DNA of 5,846 nt from JACVRW01 sp035645115 (GTDB lineage: Bacteria > Actinomycetota > Thermoleophilia > Solirubrobacterales > Thermoleophilaceae), in assembly GCA_035645115.1 (NCBI GenBank), contig DASQNF010000151.1:1-5846 (forward strand), in the 5' to 3' direction. Positions 1-3,079 of this stretch are shown here, one piece after another. The translations under genes were made by a program, and so were the position numbers. How positions within the stretch are numbered: the first letter of the stretch is position 1; every line of letters starts with the position of its first letter. Under the pieces are notes generated by a model that was not told the origin of the DNA, made no database searches, and saw only the letters and a list, made by a program, of their open reading frames with translations.

Positions 1-298
1 CCACCGCGGCGTCGGCGGCCGCGGCCGCGTCGCGCGCGCAGCGAAGCCCGGGCTGGACCACGCTCACGCCCGGCAGCGCCCGGCAGCGCCCGACCAGCTC
101 GACGAGCTCCTCGGGCTCGAGGTCTCCGGTGAGGATCAGCACGCCGCCGCGGTGGCGCACGTCGAGGGCGCCGAGGTCGGCGGTGAGCCGCCGCAGGTTC
201 CGCTCGAGCGCGCCGATGAAGCGCGGGCGGTTGCGCCCCTTCAGAGCGAGCTCGCCGAACTTGAGCAGCACGCAGCGCTCTGCGCCGAGGTCCTCCAT
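1..298 (-). CDS. thiI: tRNA 4-thiouridine synthase ThiI, N-terminal part (cut by window edge)
   Basis: The first 99 codons are present. Residues 10-24 read VLLKFGELALKGRNR, which matches the ThiI N-terminal signature (Y/F-G-E-I/L-A-L-K-G-x-N-R). The following basic, Arg-rich stretch up to about residue 40 fits the ferredoxin-like N-terminal domain, and residues from about 55 onward should be the start of the THUMP RNA-binding domain. In known ThiI proteins this half binds tRNA, while a later PP-loop ATPase domain adenylates U8 for sulfur transfer in the cytoplasm; that domain and any rhodanese domain lie outside the window, so activity and any thiamine role cannot be judged. The ATG at 298 is chosen because a stop codon (the end of the upstream gene, 322-320) lies in the same frame only 24 nt before it. 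GGAAG lies just upstream as a weak ribosome site. It is the last visible gene of a five-gene minus-strand run, 21 nt after its neighbour. Confidence 0.87.
   Translation of the reverse strand, partial: MEDLGAERCVLLKFGELALKGRNRPRFIGALERNLRRLTADLGALDVRHRGGVLILTGDLEPEELVELVGRCRALPGVSVVQPGLRCARDAAAAADAAV
71..90. repeat. 10-bp tandem duplication inside thiI
   Basis: cggcagcgcc occurs twice back to back (71-80 and 81-90), with partial extension at the left. On the coding strand it falls in codons for RCRALPG in the predicted THUMP start. The unit is not a multiple of three, so gain or loss of one copy would shift the frame. Confidence 0.7.
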
Positions 299-319
299 CG
301 CTTCCAGAAAGTACCGCTG

Positions 320-907
320 CTACTCGTCTTCGTACAGCGATTCGCGCGCCAGCTCCGCGCCGCGCGCGCCGTAGAGGCGCACCTCCACGTAGTCGCCCGT
401 GTAGGCGTCGAGCGACACGAGCGTGAAGCGCTCGTCCACCAGCTCGCACTGGTCGGTGGTGGTCGGGCCGAGCTCCGCGGTCACGGCGGCGCCGTTGGGC
501 ACCAGCGCCTCGCCCCAGACGAGTGTGATCACGCCGCGGCGCCCCTCGGGCCCGCGCCAGTGCCCGATCTCGAAGTCGGACAGGTCGAGCGTCCAGTCCG
601 GGTTCTCGGCGGCCGTCTCCTCGGTGAAGTCCGCCTCGGCCCGGAAGTCCGAGGCCTGAGCGCCCTCGTGCTCGCGCGTGTACGAGACGAACCCGAACAC
701 CTCCCCGCCGCCATCGGCCGGGGCGGTGGCGGGCACGTAGGTGCGTGCGGCCCAGGTGCGGTCGGGGAACCACGTGATCGCGCCGATGCCCGGCTCCGCG
801 GCCGCCTCGAAGTGCTCGCCGAGCGCCTCCGCCCAGCGCCCGTATGGCAGCGGCTCCTGCGGCGGCTCTGCGGCGAACAGGGGGATCTGGCGGGCGGTGG
901 GGGGCAC
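320..907 (-). CDS. Uncharacterised acidic protein between galT-like gene and thiI
   Basis: I do not recognise this 195-residue protein. The GTG at 907 starts 14 nt after the galT-like stop; no good Shine-Dalgarno is visible, so translation may depend on coupling to the upstream gene. The protein has no methionine after the start and only one cysteine (Cys154). It is rich in Glu, Asp, Ala, Gly and aromatics (FGFVSYTREHEGA at 71-83, WTLDLSDFEIGHWRGPEG at 105-122, GDYVEVRLYGARG at 171-183). These alternating hydrophobic/polar stretches suggest beta strands. I see no signal peptide, membrane segment or known nucleotide-binding motif, so it is probably a soluble cytoplasmic protein. Reasons to call it real: it fills the gap between two confident genes exactly, with short spacing on both sides; its codons have high GC at third positions; and its composition is protein-like, unlike the Arg/Ser/Pro-rich translations of overlapping frames. 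Open reading continues upstream of 907 only as an out-of-frame shadow of the galT-like gene. Confidence 0.75.
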   Translation of the reverse strand: MPPTARQIPLFAAEPPQEPLPYGRWAEALGEHFEAAAEPGIGAITWFPDRTWAARTYVPATAPADGGGEVFGFVSYTREHEGAQASDFRAEADFTEETAAENPDWTLDLSDFEIGHWRGPEGRRGVITLVWGEALVPNGAAVTAELGPTTTDQCELVDERFTLVSLDAYTGDYVEVRLYGARGAELARESLYEDE

Positions 908-921
908 GGCGCGGCGGGACG

Positions 922-1911
922 CTACACGCTGGCGTCGCGCAGCCGTGCGGCGGCGACCTCGGGGGCGAGCACGTTCAGGTGCACGCCGGCGCCGATCTCG
1001 AGCCCGGCCAGCTGGGCCAGGCGGGGCAGCACGTCGATCCGCCAGCAGAAGTGCTCGGCATCGCGCGGGGCGGTGCGCACCCACATGTTGAGCGGCGGCA
1101 GCGCGCCGAGCGCCGAGCGCAGCCGGGCGAGCGCCTCGTGGAGCATCCGCCCGCCGAGCGCGCCATCGTCGGCGAAGCGCGCGACCGGCCGGCGAGGCAC
1201 GACCTGGAGGTGGAACGGCACGAGCGCCCCGAACGGGCAGAGCGCCACCGCCTCGTCGTCCACGGCCACGAGCCGCTCGCGGCGTCTGACCTCCTCCTGG
1301 AGCAGGTCGCCGAGCAGGTTGCGGCCCTGGGTGCGCTGCCAGTAGGCCGTGAAGCGCTCGCGCTCGCGGGCCACCCGGGCCGGCACGAACGGCAGCGCGT
1401 ACAGCTGCGCGTGCGTGTGCGGCAGGGAGGCGCCGGCCTCCACGCCCTCGTTGACGATCACGTGCACGTACGCCGCGCCCTCGTGAGCGCGGCTGCGCGC
1501 GCGCCACACCGACATGGCCGTCTCGACCTGCTCGGGACGCAGCTCGGCGAGCGAGGACACCGGGTCGGGGGCGTTCACGATCACCTCGTGGGCGCCGAGC
1601 GCCGGGCGTGAGCTGAACAGGTCCGGCTCGCCGCGGCCCGAGGCGAGCGGGTCCTCGGGCGGACCGGGCTCGCCCGCGGCGAGTGCGGGATAGAGGTTCG
1701 GCACCACGCGCACGCTCCACTCGCCGTTCTCGCGCAGCGCGAAGAGCTCCGGCGGGGTGCGCTCCTCGCGCCCCGCAGCGAAGGGGTCGAGCTCGGGGTC
1801 GATCGGGGGCCGCGGCGGCAGATCGATGAATGCCCCCGGCCGCGACTCGCGCTCGCCGGCCACGATCACCCTCAGTCCGGAGAGCGGGTCGATGCGCAGC
1901 TCGGGGCTCAG
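922..1911 (-). CDS. galT: Galactose-1-phosphate uridylyltransferase-like protein (HIT superfamily), degenerate zinc site
   Basis: The 329-residue protein carries the GalT family layout. ELRIDPLSGLRVIVAGERESRP (4-25) matches the usual N-terminal opening. ERTPPE (50-55) and VRVVPNLYPAL (67-77) are conserved landmarks. NEGVEAGASLPHTHAQL (154-170) holds the His-x-His-x-Gln active site, with His167 as the expected uridylylated nucleophile. A C-terminal HFCWRIDVLPRL...GLEIGAGVHLN stretch completes the second half. GalT transfers UMP between UDP-glucose and galactose-1-phosphate in the Leloir pathway; related enzymes use ADP-glucose or other NDP-sugars, so substrate is not certain. The usual CxxC zinc pair is Asp42/Ala45, and the third ligand position is Pro117; only His165 remains. 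No ATG, GTG or TTG lies at a sensible place. CTG at 1911 forms a CTGA overlap with the GNAT stop and has GGAG (1923-1920) 8 nt upstream, so I take it as the start. Length is close to the family norm (about 330-350). Confidence 0.85.
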   Translation of the reverse strand: MSPELRIDPLSGLRVIVAGERESRPGAFIDLPPRPPIDPELDPFAAGREERTPPELFALRENGEWSVRVVPNLYPALAAGEPGPPEDPLASGRGEPDLFSSRPALGAHEVIVNAPDPVSSLAELRPEQVETAMSVWRARSRAHEGAAYVHVIVNEGVEAGASLPHTHAQLYALPFVPARVARERERFTAYWQRTQGRNLLGDLLQEEVRRRERLVAVDDEAVALCPFGALVPFHLQVVPRRPVARFADDGALGGRMLHEALARLRSALGALPPLNMWVRTAPRDAEHFCWRIDVLPRLAQLAGLEIGAGVHLNVLAPEVAAARLRDASV

Positions 1912-2330
1912 AGCCGCTTCTCCATCGACACGTGCTCGATCCCCTCCTCCACGAAGGTCGCTCCGCGCTCCGCGTACCCGTGACGCTCGTACAGCTCCTT
2001 CGCGTAGGTCTGGGCATGCAGGGCGATCAGCTCCGCCCCGCGCTCGCGAGCGCTGCCGTCGGCCGCCCGCAGGATCGTTCCGGCGATCCCGTCCCCGCGC
2101 CGGTCGGGCTCGACGACCAGCCGGCCGAGCTGCGCCACGCGGCCGCGAAACAGCAGCCGGCAGGTGCCCACCACGCGCCCAGCATCGACCGCCACGATGT
2201 GGGTGGCCTCGGGATCGCGACCGTCGCGGTCGGCCTCGAGCGACACGCCTTGCTCGCCGCAGAACACCCGCTCGCGCAGCTCGAGAGCGGCGCTCAGCTC
2301 CTCGCGCGTGTGGGCTTCTCGGACATCCAC
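1908..2330 (-). CDS. GNAT-family N-acetyltransferase (YjcF/ElaA-like)
   Basis: This 140-residue protein is a single GNAT domain, transferring an acetyl group from acetyl-CoA to an unknown amine in the cytoplasm. RERVFCGEQGVS (19-30) and DGRDPEATHIVAVDAGRVVG (36-55) match the opening strands of the small YjcF/ElaA-type branch. The acetyl-CoA pyrophosphate loop (motif A) is VVEPDRRGDGIAG (72-84), fitting R-x-x-G-x-G/A at Arg78-Ala83. LHAQTYAKELYERHGY (104-119) is the typical motif B region with the late Tyr114, and GIEHVSMEKRL ends the protein as in relatives (often G-I-x-H-x-x-M). The start is GTG at 2330, 9 nt after the lipoprotein stop; an ATG four bases further on is out of frame and gives a different protein. 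Its stop overlaps the start of the galT-like gene by 4 nt, so the two are probably translationally coupled. The substrate cannot be inferred from sequence or neighbours. Confidence 0.93.
   Translation of the reverse strand: MDVREAHTREELSAALELRERVFCGEQGVSLEADRDGRDPEATHIVAVDAGRVVGTCRLLFRGRVAQLGRLVVEPDRRGDGIAGTILRAADGSARERGAELIALHAQTYAKELYERHGYAERGATFVEEGIEHVSMEKRL
1917..1923 (-). promoter_or_regulatory. Ribosome binding site supporting a CTG start for the galT-like gene
   Basis: On the minus strand GGAGAAG (1923-1917) lies within the last codons of the GNAT gene. GGAG ends 8 nt before CTG at 1911. It is one of the better Shine-Dalgarno matches in this run and is the main reason for choosing the CTG start. 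Confidence 0.55.
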
Positions 2331-2339
2331 GGCCGGAGC

Positions 2340-2861
2340 TCAGCGGGCGTAGCGGTCGATCGCCTCCGCGAGGTCGGCCTCGCTCTCGTACGGCCCCTGG
2401 TGCACGAAGGCGAGCCCGCCCCTGGCGTCGTAGAACGCCGTGGTGGGAAAGGCGAGCACGGCGTTGAAGGCCGCTGCGATCTCGAGGTTCGGATCCTCGA
2501 AGTGCGGGAACGGGACCGGGTTCTCTCGCACGAACTTCTCCGCCGGGCCGCGGCTGTCGTTCGAGTTCACCCCCAGGAACACCACCTTGCCGGCGCGCTT
2601 GCGCGCCTGGTCGCCGAAGAAGGGGAACTCGAGCCGGCAGGGCCCGCACCAGGACGCCCACTTGTTGACCACGATCGGCTTTCCGCGCTCGCTGTCGATC
2701 CGCTCCTCGAACGCGTCGCGGCCGCCGTCGAGGAAGACGGGGCGCTCGGAGCCCGTATCCGGGGGGGTGGATCCGTCGCCGTCGTCGGAGCCGCAGGCCG
2801 CGAGGGCCAGCGGGACGCAGGCGCAGGCGCAGGCGAAGGCGACGGCGGCCAGTCGGCGCAC
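2340..2861 (-). CDS. TlpA/ResA-like thioredoxin-fold lipoprotein
   Basis: The 173-residue protein is a secreted, membrane-anchored thiol-disulfide oxidoreductase. It begins with VRR and a hydrophobic core ending in the lipobox Leu20-Ala-Ala-Cys23, so Cys23 should be lipidated after signal peptidase II cleavage. A short Asp/Gly/Ser-rich linker (24-38) follows. The thioredoxin fold has PIVVNKWASWCGPC (62-75) with the redox pair Cys72/Cys75, a VVFLGVNSND strand and loop (93-102), and the cis-proline at FPTT (Pro139). Relatives reduce cytochrome c apoprotein or other extracytoplasmic disulfides; the partner here is unknown. GTG at 2861 is chosen because it puts the signal peptide directly at the N-terminus; the frame is open up to 3008, but that would add 49 residues of non-signal-like sequence before the hydrophobic core. 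No strong Shine-Dalgarno is visible. It is the first gene of the minus-strand run. Cys11, Cys13 and Cys15 inside the signal peptide come from a small tandem repeat. Confidence 0.92.
   Translation of the reverse strand: MRRLAAVAFACACACVPLALAACGSDDGDGSTPPDTGSERPVFLDGGRDAFEERIDSERGKPIVVNKWASWCGPCRLEFPFFGDQARKRAGKVVFLGVNSNDSRGPAEKFVRENPVPFPHFEDPNLEIAAAFNAVLAFPTTAFYDARGGLAFVHQGPYESEADLAEAIDRYAR
2817..2840. repeat. Hexanucleotide tandem repeat inside the lipoprotein signal peptide
   Basis: Plus strand gcaggc is repeated three times perfectly (2817-2834), followed by a degenerate copy gaaggc (2835-2840). On the coding strand this reads GCC-TTC then GCC-TGC three times, giving Phe-Ala-Cys-Ala-Cys-Ala-Cys in the signal peptide core. 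The unit is a multiple of three, so copy-number change would lengthen or shorten the hydrophobic core by two residues without a frameshift. Confidence 0.85.
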
Positions 2862-2940
2862 GCGCCGAAGAATGGCAGAGCCGCTTCGCGCGCCCCGGGC
2901 CCTCGGCTGCCCCTCTCCCTCGGCTCGTGTGCTGTAATAA

Positions 2941-2957
2941 GGGACGCCGACCGTCCC
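2941..2957. promoter_or_regulatory. Short perfect inverted repeat, possible operator or leader hairpin
   Basis: GGGACG (2941-2946), five-base loop CCGAC, CGTCCC (2952-2957): a perfect 6-bp stem beginning beside the TTATTAC patch upstream of the minus-strand run. If TATTAC were the -10 box, the repeat would occupy the -10/-35 spacer and could serve as a repressor site. It has no U-run on either strand, so it does not look like an intrinsic terminator. In such GC-rich DNA a 6-bp stem can arise by chance. Confidence 0.3.
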
Positions 2958-3064
2958 CGAAGGACCTGGCACGCTCGCCGCTCGGCTCATTCGAGATGCG
3001 GCGATCACTACGGGCGGACCCCGCTGACTCCCCCTGACGGCCAGCCCGGCCCGTTTCCCTTATC

Positions 3065-3070
3065 GAGAAG
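3065..3070 (+). promoter_or_regulatory. Ribosome binding site of the helicase gene
   Basis: GAGAAG at 3065-3070 lies 9 nt before the GTG at 3080. It favours this start over the in-frame GTG at 3098 (codon 7), which has no comparable site at the right distance. Confidence 0.6.
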
Positions 3071-3079
3071 TGCCCAACT

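Larger units (their letters stand above)
2862..3079. promoter_or_regulatory. Divergent intergenic region between lipoprotein operon and helicase gene
   Basis: This 218-nt stretch separates two divergent genes and must hold the helicase promoter and probably that of the five-gene minus-strand run. It contains the least GC-rich patches of the area. On the minus strand TCCCTTATTAC (2944-2934) includes TATTAC (2939-2934), a 4-of-6 match to a sigma-70 type -10 box, which would leave a leader of roughly 65 nt before the GTG at 2861; I find no convincing -35 box. On the plus strand the same TCCCTTAT (3056-3063) sits 16 nt before the helicase start. A perfect hairpin lies at 2941-2957. No small gene with a ribosome site is apparent in the region. 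Confidence 0.55.

Noticed and set aside
152..1345. Open frame of about 397 codons on the plus strand over thiI, the unknown gene and the galT-like gene
   Set aside because: Low-complexity Ala/Arg/Val composition changing to Ser/Arg-rich, no motifs, antisense to confident genes.
922..2661. A fused lipoprotein/GNAT/GalT polypeptide in one minus-strand frame
   Set aside because: The frame is open upstream of 1911, but there it encodes only out-of-frame shadow sequence of the GNAT and lipoprotein genes. Only the part after the GNAT stop has GalT motifs.
2862..3008. A longer start for the lipoprotein at GTG 3008 or at the in-frame ATG 18 nt later
   Set aside because: Either would place more than 40 polar residues before the signal peptide and leave the gene without a sensible export signal at its N-terminus.
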